From Alcanivorax sp. (GTDB taxonomy: Bacteria; Pseudomonadota; Gammaproteobacteria; Pseudomonadales; Alcanivoracaceae), in assembly GCA_022565695.1 (NCBI GenBank), contig JAIUME010000001.1, positions 434,001 through 498,000 of the forward strand: a stretch of DNA of 64,000 nt. Reading direction: 5' to 3'. The translations under genes were made by a program, and so were the position numbers. Under the pieces are notes generated by a model. The model had not been told where the DNA came from, did not search any database, and was given only the letters and a program-made list of their open reading frames with translations. The first letter of the stretch is position 1, and the number at the start of each line of letters is the position of its first letter. Shown here one piece after another: positions 48,680 to 57,820 of the stretch.

Positions 48680-49591
48680 ATGATGTCATCTTCAAGAGCC
48701 ATCTATATGTTGCCGGCACTGATTCTCAGTGTACTGGCGATCGTGCTTGCCATCGTCGGCCTGAGCCGGGACCCGGCGCCGCAGGCCCCGGAAACGGTAT
48801 TGCAGGTTGGTGATCCAGCGTCCAGGGCAGCCGGCGAGGAAGCCCCGCAGGAATATCGTTACTGGGCGCTGTCGCAATCCGTGGAGGCCGGTGCCGAACT
48901 GACGGAAGAGCAACTGCTGGTGATGCGCTCTCCGCAGGTCATCCCCGGAGCGATGAGCGCGGACGACGAGGTTGTCGGGCTGGCCGTGCGGCGTAATGTC
49001 CGTGCAGGTGAAATGCTCTCTGTCCGTCATCTCGAAGCCGGTGGCCCCCTGGCCAATGCCCTGCTGCCCGGTTTCCGGGCTATTGCCCTTCCCGTAGATG
49101 ATGTCTCTGCCGTCGGTGGCTTGCTTGAGCCGGGTGACATGGTGGATGTGCTGGCGACGTTCCGCGCGGCGGAGGATCAGCGCGGTGATCCTACCGCCAT
49201 GCTGCTGATGCGCGACGTGGAGCTGCTGGCGATTGGTGGCCTTATGGAAGGTGCCGATGCAGACCCGGCCAATCGTGACCGCCGGGGACGTGGCAATACT
49301 GCCGTGCTGGCAGTGCCGGAAAAAACGGTGCCGCGATTGCTGCTGGCGGCCGCCAACGGTTCCCTCCGCCTGAGTGCCGTATCTGCCCGTGACATGGCCG
49401 ACATGGATGGCATGACGGATATGGACGAGCGCATCGAACGGGTGGCGGTCGAGCCTGGCGAAGGGCTGGTCCGCTATCGTGAACTGTTCCCTGCACCCGC
49501 ACCGCCGCCGCGCGCCGCGCCGCGACCTCGCGGGCAGCAGGTGGAAATCATCGAGGGTTCGGAAACAAGGAGTGTCAATGTACGCCCGTGA
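48680..49591 (+). CDS. cpaB: Flp pilus assembly protein CpaB/RcpC
   Basis: A 303-residue periplasmic assembly factor. One N-terminal membrane helix (MLPALILSVLAIVLAIVGL), a SAF domain near residues 60-125 (LSQSVEAGAELTEEQLLV, RRNVRAGEMLSVRHL), and an RcpC domain with LEPGDMVDVLAT near 155. The Pro/Arg-rich tail is low complexity. Two in-frame ATGs (48680, 48683) follow AGGGA. Its end overlaps cpaC by 14 bases. Confidence 0.93.
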   Translation: MMSSSRAIYMLPALILSVLAIVLAIVGLSRDPAPQAPETVLQVGDPASRAAGEEAPQEYRYWALSQSVEAGAELTEEQLLVMRSPQVIPGAMSADDEVVGLAVRRNVRAGEMLSVRHLEAGGPLANALLPGFRAIALPVDDVSAVGGLLEPGDMVDVLATFRAAEDQRGDPTAMLLMRDVELLAIGGLMEGADADPANRDRRGRGNTAVLAVPEKTVPRLLLAAANGSLRLSAVSARDMADMDGMTDMDERIERVAVEPGEGLVRYRELFPAPAPPPRAAPRPRGQQVEIIEGSETRSVNVRP

Positions 49592-50777
49592 CCGCACTGC
49601 CCATTATTCTGCCGCCCGCCGTTACGGCGCCGCCTGCCTGGCTTCGCTGACAGCGCTGCTGGCGCTCTGTTATCCGACGTTGCTGCTGGCCAGTGAGGGC
49701 AGTGTGGACACACTGCGCCTCGCCAGTGGTGAGCAGCAGATACTGTTTTATCCCGACGGCATCAGCAAGGTGGCGACGTCTGCGCCGGAGGTACTGGCCG
49801 TGACGGTCAGCCAGACCCGTGAGCTGGTGCTGACCGGCAAGGAGCAGGGCTCTGCGATTCTGTCTGTGTGGCCGCGTGGCGCGGACCGCCCGGAGCGCAC
49901 GACCGTCGTGGTGTCGCCCACCAGTGGCGCAAGAATGCCCTTCGGCACGCAAGTGCAGACCGACATCCGCATTGTGGAAGTCAGCCGCACGCAGCTTAAT
50001 GCTGCGGGCATTTCCTACGGTAAGACACGCGGTGGCAGAGAGTTCGGCATTTCTGCTCCCGGTGGTAATTTTCTTCTCGAGGATGCGGACGTATCCCCGC
50101 TTGGCGGTGACACCTTCAACATCTTCCGCATCGGAGGCAGCAGCCGGATGGCCATTTCCGCGCTGGAAGCTGGCGGCTTCGCCTACACACTGGCGGAGCC
50201 CAGCCTGACCAGTCTCAGCGGCCAGAGCGCGACCTTCCTGTCGGGGGGGGAGTTTCCGGTGCCGACACGCAGTGATGTATCCGGCACACAGATCGAATTC
50301 AAGGAGTTCGGCGTCGGCCTGGCGCTGACGCCCACGGTGATCAGTGCCGACCAGATCATTCTGCGGGTGGCGCCGGAAGTCAGTGAGCTGGATTTCAGTG
50401 CCGGTATCGCATCCGGCGGCGTGCAAGTGCCGGCGCTGCGTGTGCGTCGTTCGGAAACCACGGTGTCCCTGGCGCCGGGTGAGACCTTCATCATCAGCGG
50501 GCTGGTCAGCCGTAACACCATCAGTGCCAGTGATCGCCTGCCGGGGCTGGGCAATCTGCCAATTCTGGGTGCGTTCTTCCGCTCCAGTCGTATTGAGCGG
50601 GAAGACAAGGAGCTGATCATGCTGGTGACGCCCTACATCGTGTCGCCAGCCGAGGTGGGCGCGCCGCCGCCATCGCTGCCGGGTGCTGCTGAGGATGCCA
50701 GCAGCATGGGCTGGCTGGACATGATGCTGGAGACACAACGCGGGTCGAAGCCGGTTCGCCACGGACTGAGTTGGTAA
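49578..50777 (+). CDS. cpaC: Tad secretin CpaC/RcpA
   Basis: A 399-residue outer-membrane secretin that forms the pilus exit channel. Signal peptide to about residue 37, an N-terminal BON-like part (VDTLRLASGEQQILFYPDGI), then the secretin core: LSGQSATFLSGGEFPVP, EFKEFGVGLALTPTV, and SLAPGETFIISGLVSR to KELIMLVTPYIV. ATG 49578 has AAGGAG six bases upstream and overlaps cpaB, so the two are coupled. Confidence 0.95.
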   Translation: MYARDRTAHYSAARRYGAACLASLTALLALCYPTLLLASEGSVDTLRLASGEQQILFYPDGISKVATSAPEVLAVTVSQTRELVLTGKEQGSAILSVWPRGADRPERTTVVVSPTSGARMPFGTQVQTDIRIVEVSRTQLNAAGISYGKTRGGREFGISAPGGNFLLEDADVSPLGGDTFNIFRIGGSSRMAISALEAGGFAYTLAEPSLTSLSGQSATFLSGGEFPVPTRSDVSGTQIEFKEFGVGLALTPTVISADQIILRVAPEVSELDFSAGIASGGVQVPALRVRRSETTVSLAPGETFIISGLVSRNTISASDRLPGLGNLPILGAFFRSSRIEREDKELIMLVTPYIVSPAEVGAPPPSLPGAAEDASSMGWLDMMLETQRGSKPVRHGLSW

Positions 50778-50808
50778 TCGCCATGCAGGACTATCGCCAT
50801 GCAGGATT
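50777..50808 (+). repeat. 16-bp tandem duplication over the tadZ start
   Basis: ATCGCCATGCAGGACT (50777-50792) is followed directly by ATCGCCATGCAGGATT (50793-50808), one mismatch. Each copy has an ATG. The first ATG opens only a 9-codon frame (MQDYRHAGL, then stop); the second starts tadZ and its AGGA comes from the first copy. Confidence 0.9.
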
Positions 50809-52001
50809 ATGATGTTGTACTCGGAGTGCTCGATGACGAGGGTCTGCGCGGCTGGCTGAAGGGGCTGTTTGACGAAAGCCTGCGGCTTGAGGAAGTGTCG
50901 CGTTCGGATATCTCTCGCATTCTGCGCATGCTGGAAGCCACCAATGCGCATATCGCCATGGTGGAAGTGGACGAGGCGGGCCTCAATCAGGCACTGGCCA
51001 TCATCATGGCCATCAGTACCGCGCGCCCCTGGGTGACGGTCGTGGCAGTGTGCCGCTCCCCGCACCAGGACATCCTGTTGCAGTGCATGCGCGCCGGCGC
51101 CCGGGATTGTCTGACGGCGGGCACGGATGCGGCAGAAGTGCGCGAGCGCCTTCGTCGGCACCAGCTGGTGCGGCCGCCCTCCCTGACCGCCCATGCCAGC
51201 ACCAGTAATCTGATCGTTGTGTCTGGCGCGGATGCGTTGGTGGATACCGGCTTCTTTACCCAGAATCTGGCCGTCGCACTGGCGGCGCGGGTGCGCGGGC
51301 AGCGCACGCTGGCGATTGATGCGGTACCCCGTGGTAACGGTCTGTTCTATGTGGATGCGCGTACGGATTTCGGCCTCGAAAACCTGTTGGCGAATCCGGA
51401 ATCCCTTGATGAAAAAATGATTGATACCGCGCTGGATGAATTCCGGCCCGGTTTGCGTTTGTTGCATGGTGGCGTGGAGCGCGCCCACGTGTCCGGTGAC
51501 CGGGCCGCTGATCTGTTCATCGCGCTCAACCGCCTCATGAATGTGTTTGATGTGGTGTTGATCAACGCAGGTGGTCCTGGGCAATGCAGCTGGATTCATC
51601 ACCTTGGTATTCACACACGCCAGCTGATACTGCTGGCGACGCCTGAGGTGCATCAGATCCAGCGGTTGCGGGGCATTGCCAACGACTGGAAACCGCATTT
51701 GTCCGCGACCACCGAGATGAGTCTGGTACTGGATGGCTACGAGCCGACCATCACGCCGACCAACGACGAGATAACCGAACTGACCGGTGTCGGCATTGCG
51801 GCCAGGTTGCCGATGGACTGGCGTCACCGTCTGGAAGCCATGAATCTGGGTTTGCCGATGTGTGAGACCGCGTCCCGATCCACCTACTGCCGGCAACTGG
51901 AAACACTGGTGGACAGTATTACCGGTACCCGGCTGAGCGGCAGTCTGCTGGATCGCATCAAAGGGTCTGTCGGCAAACGGCAGGCGGGTGGCAGTCAGTG
52001 A
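50799..52001 (+). CDS. tadZ: TadZ/CpaE-like pilus localisation protein
   Basis: A 400-residue MinD/ParA-related protein that places the Tad machine at the pole. An N-terminal receiver-like domain (~1-125, AIMAISTARPWVTVVAVCRS; MRAGARDCLTAGTD) is followed by the ATPase-like domain. The P-loop is degenerate: VVSGADALVDTGFFTQNLA has no GKGG...GKS/T, so ATP binding is doubtful. ATG 50799 is the second of two duplicated starts. It lies between the secretin and the TadA ATPase, the usual order. Confidence 0.9.
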   Translation: MQDYDVVLGVLDDEGLRGWLKGLFDESLRLEEVSRSDISRILRMLEATNAHIAMVEVDEAGLNQALAIIMAISTARPWVTVVAVCRSPHQDILLQCMRAGARDCLTAGTDAAEVRERLRRHQLVRPPSLTAHASTSNLIVVSGADALVDTGFFTQNLAVALAARVRGQRTLAIDAVPRGNGLFYVDARTDFGLENLLANPESLDEKMIDTALDEFRPGLRLLHGGVERAHVSGDRAADLFIALNRLMNVFDVVLINAGGPGQCSWIHHLGIHTRQLILLATPEVHQIQRLRGIANDWKPHLSATTEMSLVLDGYEPTITPTNDEITELTGVGIAARLPMDWRHRLEAMNLGLPMCETASRSTYCRQLETLVDSITGTRLSGSLLDRIKGSVGKRQAGGSQ

Positions 52002-52032
52002 GTCAGTGACGAATGGCCCGGTAACCAAAACA

Positions 52033-52066
52033 CAGTCAAGCGAGTAATGCAGTCAAGCGAGTAATG
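52033..52066 (+). repeat. 17-bp perfect tandem duplication before tadA
   Basis: CAGTCAAGCGAGTAATG occurs twice in a row (52033-52049, 52050-52066), ending two bases before the tadA ATG. Each copy has its own ATG and a weak AGCGAG ribosome-like site. Confidence 0.92.
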
Positions 52067-52068
52067 TA

Positions 52069-53247
52069 ATGGCGGGACGGATCGACGACGAATATCAGGC
52101 GCTCAAGGCCCGTGCTCATCAGATGGTCGTGGAGCGGCTGGACGAAGAAGGCATTGAAGTAGGCCGTGTATCCCGCGAGCGCCTGGTGGAGTTCATTCGC
52201 GCGGCAGCCAGTAAATATATCGCCCAGAGCCGCATTCCCCTGAGTAATCGCGATGTCAGCCAGCTCAGCAATGATCTGGTGGATGAAGTGACCGGCTATG
52301 GCCCCCTCGAGCCGCTGCTGTCGGACCCTCGCGTCAACGATATTCTCGTCAATGGCCCGGATTCAGTTTACACGGAAGTGTCCGGTGTACTGCACAAGGC
52401 GGCGGTCCGCTTTATCGATGATGACCATGTGATGCGCATCATTCGCCGGATTCTGGCGCCATTGGGCCGGCGTCTGGATGAATCCAGCCCCATGGTTGAT
52501 GCACGATTGCCGGACGGCTCTCGGGTCAACGCCATCATTCCGCCACTGGCGCTGGATGGCCCTTCCATTTCCATCCGGAAGTTTTCACAGGACATGCTGA
52601 CGGCGGATCAGCTGCTGGCGAATGGCTCCATGACCCAGGAATGCCTGCAAGTCCTCAAGCAGGCTGTCGAAGGGCGACGCAATATCATCATCAGCGGCGG
52701 TACCGGTACCGGCAAGACCACCATGCTGAACATGATCAGCCATTACATTCCCCGCAACGAACGCATTCTGACCATCGAGGACTCGGCTGAGCTGAGCTTG
52801 CGCCATCCCCATGTGGTGCGGCTGGAAACGCGCCCGCCCAATACCGAAGGCAAGGGGCGTGTCACGTCCCGGGATCTGGTGGTCAATGCTCTGCGTATGC
52901 GGCCGGACCGCATCATTGTCGGTGAGGTACGATCCAGCGAAATCATCGAACTGCTGCAGGCCATGAACACGGGGCACGACGGGTCCATGAGCACGCTGCA
53001 TGCCAACAGTTCCCGCGATGCGCTGGTGCGTATTGAAACCTTGCTGGCAATCAGTGGCTATGAAGCCAGCGAGCAATCCATCTCGCGGCTTATTGCATCG
53101 GCGGTAGATCTCATCGTGCAGCTTGTGCGTACCGCAGATGGTCGACGGATGGTCAGAGAGGTCGTGGCGGTGGAGCAGGATGACCAGTTCCGCTGTGTAC
53201 TCAAGCCTATCTACCGGAGTGAGGATGACACGCGAATGGTTTCTTGA
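52069..53247 (+). CDS. tadA: Tad pilus ATPase TadA/CpaF
   Basis: A 392-residue secretion ATPase that powers pilus extension and retraction. N-terminal helical domain (~1-90), [23 protein letters not shown], Walker [10 protein letters not shown] with Lys216, Asp box LTIEDSAEL, Walker [13 protein letters not shown] and His box [13 protein letters not shown]. Length is a little short of average because the N terminus is compact. The 3' end overlaps tadB by 23 bases. Confidence 0.97.
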   Translation: MAGRIDDEYQALKARAHQMVVERLDEEGIEVGRVSRERLVEFIRAAASKYIAQSRIPLSNRDVSQLSNDLVDEVTGYGPLEPLLSDPRVNDILVNGPDSVYTEVSGVLHKAAVRFIDDDHVMRIIRRILAPLGRRLDESSPMVDARLPDGSRVNAIIPPLALDGPSISIRKFSQDMLTADQLLANGSMTQECLQVLKQAVEGRRNIIISGGTGTGKTTMLNMISHYIPRNERILTIEDSAELSLRHPHVVRLETRPPNTEGKGRVTSRDLVVNALRMRPDRIIVGEVRSSEIIELLQAMNTGHDGSMSTLHANSSRDALVRIETLLAISGYEASEQSISRLIASAVDLIVQLVRTADGRRMVREVVAVEQDDQFRCVLKPIYRSEDDTRMVS

Positions 53248-54163
53248 TTCGGCGGTGACCCTCGCGGTACTGGCGGGGGCGCTGATACTGGTGCAGCTGG
53301 TCTGGACGCTGTTCCGGGACAGCCATGCCCGACGCACTCGCGTGAGCGCCCGGGTGGGCGCGGTGCCGATGACCGACGATCTGTCCGGCGATGGCGATAG
53401 TGCCCCCCGCAAGCTGGTGACCGATTCCCGCCTGCAGCGCATCATGTTGCGCGGCAATATCACGGTAACGGAATCCCTGTTTCGCGCGTTGCTGTTTACG
53501 GCGCTGTCATCGGTGGTGCTGGTACTGCTGATTTGGGGCCTGATTGCTGCGGTGCTGTTTATCAGCACGGCGGGCGTCGCGCTCTGGGTGTACTGGTATC
53601 GTCGCTACAGCGCCCGGCGGCTGGAAATCAACGAGACATTACCCGGCATTGCTGACGCCATGGTGCGGGCGATGAATGCGGGTCGTACGCTGGATAATGC
53701 CGTCGTGCGCGCGCTGGATGAGGCGCCGGCCATTTATGCGCCTCTGGCATTCCGGGTGCGCTCTGCGGTGGAGGCCGGCAGGGATTACGTTGATCTGTTT
53801 GAAGATTTTGCTGATCTGTACCAGACCCCTGCCCTGCTGCAGATATCCATCGCGCTGGCCACGGGGCAACGCCAGGGTGCGTCCATACGGCCGGTGCTGG
53901 AGCAGCTGTCAGAAGGCCTGCGAGGGCAGCAGCAGCTGCGCCGGGATTTCATGGCCATGACCGGCGAGACGCGCGTCAGCGCGGTGTTGTTTGCCGTGGT
54001 GCCCATTGTGCTGGGCGCCTACCTGATGCTGGCCAATGAAGAATATCTGCAGGTGCTTCTGTATACGTCCCAGGGCAACAAGATGCTCTTTGCTGCGGTG
54101 ATGTTCGAAGTTGTCGGCGTGATCTGGTTGTACCGTATGGTGCAGGGGGTGGGCCGTGTCTGA
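53225..54163 (+). CDS. tadB: Tad inner-membrane platform protein TadB
   Basis: A 312-residue GspF-type membrane protein, half of the TadB/TadC platform on which TadA acts. Helices near residues 8-28, 95-125, 255-275 and 285-305 flank a cytoplasmic helical T2SSF domain (LPGIADAMVRAMNAGRTLDNAV). ATG 53225 has GGAGTGAGG upstream and starts inside the tadA end, so expression is coupled. It overlaps tadC by eight bases. Confidence 0.93.
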   Translation: MTREWFLDSAVTLAVLAGALILVQLVWTLFRDSHARRTRVSARVGAVPMTDDLSGDGDSAPRKLVTDSRLQRIMLRGNITVTESLFRALLFTALSSVVLVLLIWGLIAAVLFISTAGVALWVYWYRRYSARRLEINETLPGIADAMVRAMNAGRTLDNAVVRALDEAPAIYAPLAFRVRSAVEAGRDYVDLFEDFADLYQTPALLQISIALATGQRQGASIRPVLEQLSEGLRGQQQLRRDFMAMTGETRVSAVLFAVVPIVLGAYLMLANEEYLQVLLYTSQGNKMLFAAVMFEVVGVIWLYRMVQGVGRV

Positions 54164-55037
54164 CGTTGTCTGGTTTGCGCTTTCCGGCGCCCTGGCCTTG
54201 CTGTCTATCTGGGCCGTTTTTTATCTGGCGCCCGCCTGGGCGCGGCGGGACCGGATCAGTCGACGCATGATGCGTCATCAGGGGCTTTCTGGAGAAGGTG
54301 AATCGGCCGAGGGTGATGGTTGGCTACTGCGCTTTTCGGAGCGCGCGCTGGGTACCGGGTTTTTTGCCAGTGACTTCAAGGAAATTGATGAAGCCTTGTC
54401 GCTGACGGCCATGCCGCGAGAGCGGATTGTGGGCATCTATGCGCTGGTGTGCTGGGTGTTGCCGTTTGCTGCCGGTGTGCTGATGCTCATGCTGTATGGC
54501 GGCTTGCAGGGTATCGCAGTGCTGGCGCTGTTGTTCGTGCTGGTGAGACGTTTTATTCGTTCCCACGGGCGTCAGGCGGAAGCGCAGATGAACAGGGAAG
54601 CTGTGGCGCTGTGTCAGCTGATGCGGATGTTCCTGGAAACCGGGATGACGCTGGAGCGCAGCCTGCGCATCGTGGCGCAGCAGGCGGGCGCGCTGATGCC
54701 TGTATTGATCCGCCATATCGATACCTTCAATCGGCGTGTGGACGCCGGGGTGGATCGCAGTGCCGCGCTGGTGGAGCTGGGCAGTAATCGCAATGTGCCG
54801 GTGTTGCATGACCTGACAGTGATATTACGGCAGACGGGTATTCTGGGTACGGGTGCGGGGGATGCCATCAACGCACTGATCCGTCAGGCCAATGATATGG
54901 AGCGTTCACGGCTGCAGGAAGCGGCCAGCAAGGTGAGCGCAAAAATGTCAGCGGTGATGGTGCTGTGCATGTTGCCGGCATTGATGATTCTCATAGCGGG
55001 GCCCGGACTGGTTTCTCTTTCCGAGTTGCTCAGATAA
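54156..55037 (+). CDS. tadC: Tad inner-membrane platform protein TadC
   Basis: A 293-residue partner of TadB. Helices near residues 1-22, 95-130 and 265-288; the T2SSF helical domain holds LCQLMRMFLETGMTLERSLRIV near residue 152 and GILGTGAGDAINALIRQANDM near 228. The start is GTG 54156, inside the tadB stop region; a later ATG would remove the first helix. The GTG start and overlap suggest translation only with tadB. Confidence 0.92.
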   Translation: MSDVVWFALSGALALLSIWAVFYLAPAWARRDRISRRMMRHQGLSGEGESAEGDGWLLRFSERALGTGFFASDFKEIDEALSLTAMPRERIVGIYALVCWVLPFAAGVLMLMLYGGLQGIAVLALLFVLVRRFIRSHGRQAEAQMNREAVALCQLMRMFLETGMTLERSLRIVAQQAGALMPVLIRHIDTFNRRVDAGVDRSAALVELGSNRNVPVLHDLTVILRQTGILGTGAGDAINALIRQANDMERSRLQEAASKVSAKMSAVMVLCMLPALMILIAGPGLVSLSELLR

Positions 55038-55053
55038 AGAGGCAGACAAGACA

Positions 55054-55731
55054 ATGATGAAGCGCGTAGGGATACCGTTGCTGGGATTGGCTCTGACAGG
55101 CTGCGCCAGCATGAGCAATCTGGTCAGCCATTCGGACGACGGGCTGCCGGGACGTATCAGTTGCAGTGATCGGGTGCAGCCAGCTGACCGGGTGCATCTG
55201 GAGCTGGTGGACAGTCAGTCTGCAGAGGGGCGCCGTTACGCGGCCCTGGCGCAACTGGAAAGTCGTCCGCTGTCTGCCCTGCCCCACTGGCTGCGCTACG
55301 GGCAGTTGAAGGCGGGGGTTGGTGAACTGGATCAGGCAGAGCATGTCTTCCAGCAACTTGTGCGGCGTTGCGGTGCTGGCGAAGCCTATCACGGTCTCGG
55401 GCTGGTGATGTTGAAAATGGAAAATCGCGGCGCGGGTCTCGGCAACTTGCAGCAGGCGCGGCAGCTGCTGCCGGCTTCGGCAAACATCCGCAATGATCTG
55501 GGCTATGCCCTGATGCTGGAAGGTGATTATGAGGGTGCGGAGCGTGAGCTCTGGACTGCGCTGGAGCTGAGCGATGGCAATGGCCCCGCCCGGCAGAATC
55601 TGCTCACCAATTATTTCCTCATGGGTGAGCGCGACAGCCTCGCGTCGTTCATTCGCAGTCAGAAAATACCGGAAAACGAAGTGCAGCAGGCGCAGACCCT
55701 GGCTGCCAGCATACGTGGAGGCTCACTATGA
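55054..55731 (+). CDS. tadD: TadD-like TPR lipoprotein
   Basis: A 225-residue lipoprotein (lipobox LALTGC near residues 12-17) with TPR-like helices: AYHGLGLVMLKMENRGAGLG and NDLGYALMLEGDYEGAERELW. It probably acts as the pilotin that helps the secretin to insert into the outer membrane, as proposed for TadD. Two ATGs at 55054/55057. Its stop overlaps the next gene by four bases (ATGA). Confidence 0.9.
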   Translation: MMKRVGIPLLGLALTGCASMSNLVSHSDDGLPGRISCSDRVQPADRVHLELVDSQSAEGRRYAALAQLESRPLSALPHWLRYGQLKAGVGELDQAEHVFQQLVRRCGAGEAYHGLGLVMLKMENRGAGLGNLQQARQLLPASANIRNDLGYALMLEGDYEGAERELWTALELSDGNGPARQNLLTNYFLMGERDSLASFIRSQKIPENEVQQAQTLAASIRGGSL

Positions 55732-56030
55732 AGAGGTCCATTATGAAAAAAGCAGCACTGTATATGGCCGCCGCCGCGATACTGGCGTTGACCGGGTCGG
55801 CACTGGCCGGCCCCGAATCCGGCAGTGCAACGGCCGGTTTTTCTGATCAGGTTGTCCGCTCTGAACCGCGCACCGAAACCTCGCGCCTGCTCGAACGGCA
55901 GCGCAGTTCCGAGGCGCCGGAAGAAAGCGAAGTGCCCGCTTCTGTCTATGTGGATTCGCAGCAGCGTCTGACGGAAACCTTCCGCCGGCCGGTGCCGGAT
56001 ACGCTGCGGGAAGAGACCACCCGGCGGTGA
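55728..56030 (+). CDS. Small exported protein in Tad locus (DUF3613-like)
   Basis: A 100-residue protein with a signal peptide (MAAAAILALTGSALAG) and a polar mature part ending in VYVDSQQRLTETFRRPVPD, which resembles the end of DUF3613. DUF3613 genes often lie beside tadD/tadG in Pseudomonas and Burkholderia tad loci. ATG 55728 overlaps the tadD stop and ATG 55743 is an alternative; the stop overlaps the tadG GTG (GTGA). The tight overlaps show it belongs to the operon. Function unknown. Confidence 0.75.
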   Translation: MKRSIMKKAALYMAAAAILALTGSALAGPESGSATAGFSDQVVRSEPRTETSRLLERQRSSEAPEESEVPASVYVDSQQRLTETFRRPVPDTLREETTRR

Positions 56031-57778
56031 ATATCGCGCGCCGTAGCCAGCGAGGAGCGTTCAGCTTCCTGTTTCTGGTGATTCTGATCGCTGGCGGCCT
56101 GATGGTGTTCGCGCTCGCGGCGGATGGCGCGCGTCTGTATGCGCAGCAACGTATTCTGCAGCAGCACGCTGACGCGGCGGCATTGGGTGCGGCGCAAGGC
56201 ACGCAGGCATGCGGCGGCCAGGGCGTCACGACTGCTGATATCTGTGCTCGCGCAAGCATGGCTGCGGAAGCCGCAGGGTTTGAGGGTGAACTGGTTTGTG
56301 AGGGAGTCACAACTGGCGTGCTGGAAACCGGTGTGGATGGCATTTCCCGTTTCCGGGTGGCGGGGCTGGTACAGAGCAATGCCGTCAGGGCGCGTCTGGA
56401 GCGCTCGGTGCCGCGATCGTTGCTGCTGCCGGGTGGTATAGCCGGGAGCGTCGTGTTGAGCGCGGATGCGGTCGCACAGAAAGAAGTGATTGCGACCTTC
56501 TCCGGTGGTGGCAGCACGGCGGTGGTGGGTTCCAGCACCGGGGCGGCATCGCTGCTCGGTGATCTGCTCGGGGTTATTCTGCTGGGGCCAGGGAACAGTT
56601 TTGCGATCAATCCGACAGATCTCGATAGCCTGGCGAATACAACAGTGGCGCTGGGCGACTTGCTTGCGGAGTTAGGGGTCAATTCTCTGGCGGAGCTGCT
56701 GCCGCTCACAGGCGGTGATCTGGCTCAGGCATTGGGTGCGGTAGCAACGCTGGGCGGCAACGCCACCAGCATTCTGGATGCCGTCATTGCCAATGCCGGT
56801 ATCGACACTGTGGCGCTGACAGATGTCATCAATGTGGTGGGTGATGCCTCGGTGCCGCCGAACAGCGAATTTCCGATTTATGACCTGTTGATGTCGCTGG
56901 TGTTGAACCTGGCGGAAGATCAGCTGTTCAATTTGCCGCAGACGCGCATCAATATTCCGGGTGTGACCTCCGAGATTGATATCTTTATTCAGAGCGCGCC
57001 CGCCATCGTGATTGGCCCCGCACGACAAGATCAGGATGGGCGCTGGGTAACACGTCTGGAAGCGCCAGACATTCGGCTGGCGCTGAACAATAACATCAGC
57101 TTGGGTCCTGCGATCTCGATTCCCCTTGTGGGCAGCATTCAGCTTGGCGAGGTGGACCTGCCGCTGGTCGTCGACACAGGCACTGGTACGGGCGAACTGA
57201 TCGCCGCTGATTGCTCGGCGGGTCTGAGTAACGATGTAAATTTCATGCTGGACGCCAGCGTTTCTGTGGCCCGTATCGGTACGGGCTCGGTAGATGCTTC
57301 CGGCAACACACTGGTCGGCCCGATCAGTGTCGATATTGGCCGGCTGGTGCTGTTGCCCTTGCTTGGTGGCATCACCATTGACCCGGTGCTTGGGTTGTCG
57401 ACGGGGCTTGATCTGTCGATCCCCGGCGCCTCGGAAGATTTCGTATTTCCGGCTGTACTGGTCGCTGACCCGACGGACAAGACGGCGGGCAACGGCTACT
57501 TCACAGAGCAGTTCATTCCCGGTGGCGCCGACGGTCTGGATCTCACTTTTCAGCCGCCACCAAGCCTGGTCGCGTTGGGTGGTCCGCCGCTACCTCTTGG
57601 CGCCCTGACCGGCACGATCACGGGGATCCTCAACCCGGTGTTGAGTAGTCTTGTGCAGTTGGTGGTGACACCGCTGCTGCAAACGCTGGGCGTTGAGCTG
57701 GGTGGATTCTCGGCGATGCTCACGGATGCCAGTCAGGATTCCGTGCGCTTGATCCGGGATGTGGAGTTCGTTGATTGA
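56027..57778 (+). CDS. tadG: TadG-like pilus-associated protein
   Basis: A 583-residue protein with a TadG/Tad N terminus (RGAFSFLFLVILIAGGLMVFALAADGARLYAQQRILQQHADAAAL, split near residue 30) that anchors it in the inner membrane. The long exported part is Leu/Gly/Val-rich with repeated LLGDLLG, LGDLLAELG and LLPLLGG motifs, and no von Willebrand A domain (DxSxS) is seen, unlike many TadG. GTG 56027 overlaps the previous stop by four bases. It is the last gene; a hairpin follows. Confidence 0.85.
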   Translation: MNIARRSQRGAFSFLFLVILIAGGLMVFALAADGARLYAQQRILQQHADAAALGAAQGTQACGGQGVTTADICARASMAAEAAGFEGELVCEGVTTGVLETGVDGISRFRVAGLVQSNAVRARLERSVPRSLLLPGGIAGSVVLSADAVAQKEVIATFSGGGSTAVVGSSTGAASLLGDLLGVILLGPGNSFAINPTDLDSLANTTVALGDLLAELGVNSLAELLPLTGGDLAQALGAVATLGGNATSILDAVIANAGIDTVALTDVINVVGDASVPPNSEFPIYDLLMSLVLNLAEDQLFNLPQTRINIPGVTSEIDIFIQSAPAIVIGPARQDQDGRWVTRLEAPDIRLALNNNISLGPAISIPLVGSIQLGEVDLPLVVDTGTGTGELIAADCSAGLSNDVNFMLDASVSVARIGTGSVDASGNTLVGPISVDIGRLVLLPLLGGITIDPVLGLSTGLDLSIPGASEDFVFPAVLVADPTDKTAGNGYFTEQFIPGGADGLDLTFQPPPSLVALGGPPLPLGALTGTITGILNPVLSSLVQLVVTPLLQTLGVELGGFSAMLTDASQDSVRLIRDVEFVD

Positions 57779-57798
57779 CGGGGCACTTGTGTGCCCCG
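57779..57798 (+). terminator. Hairpin after tadG
   Basis: CGGGGCAC (57779-57786), loop TTGT, GTGCCCCG (57791-57798): a perfect 8-bp stem starting right at the tadG stop. There is no U-run, so termination is likely but not certain. It also lies 22 bases after the converging barrel gene. Confidence 0.65.
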
Positions 57799-57820
57799 AG
57801 CCGATATTCAAAGCGGCCGA

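Noticed and set aside
49575-52028. 817-codon open frame antisense to cpaC-tadZ
   Set aside because: It runs opposite well-supported tad genes and its composition (His/Arg/Gln-rich) is that of an antisense shadow in GC-rich DNA.
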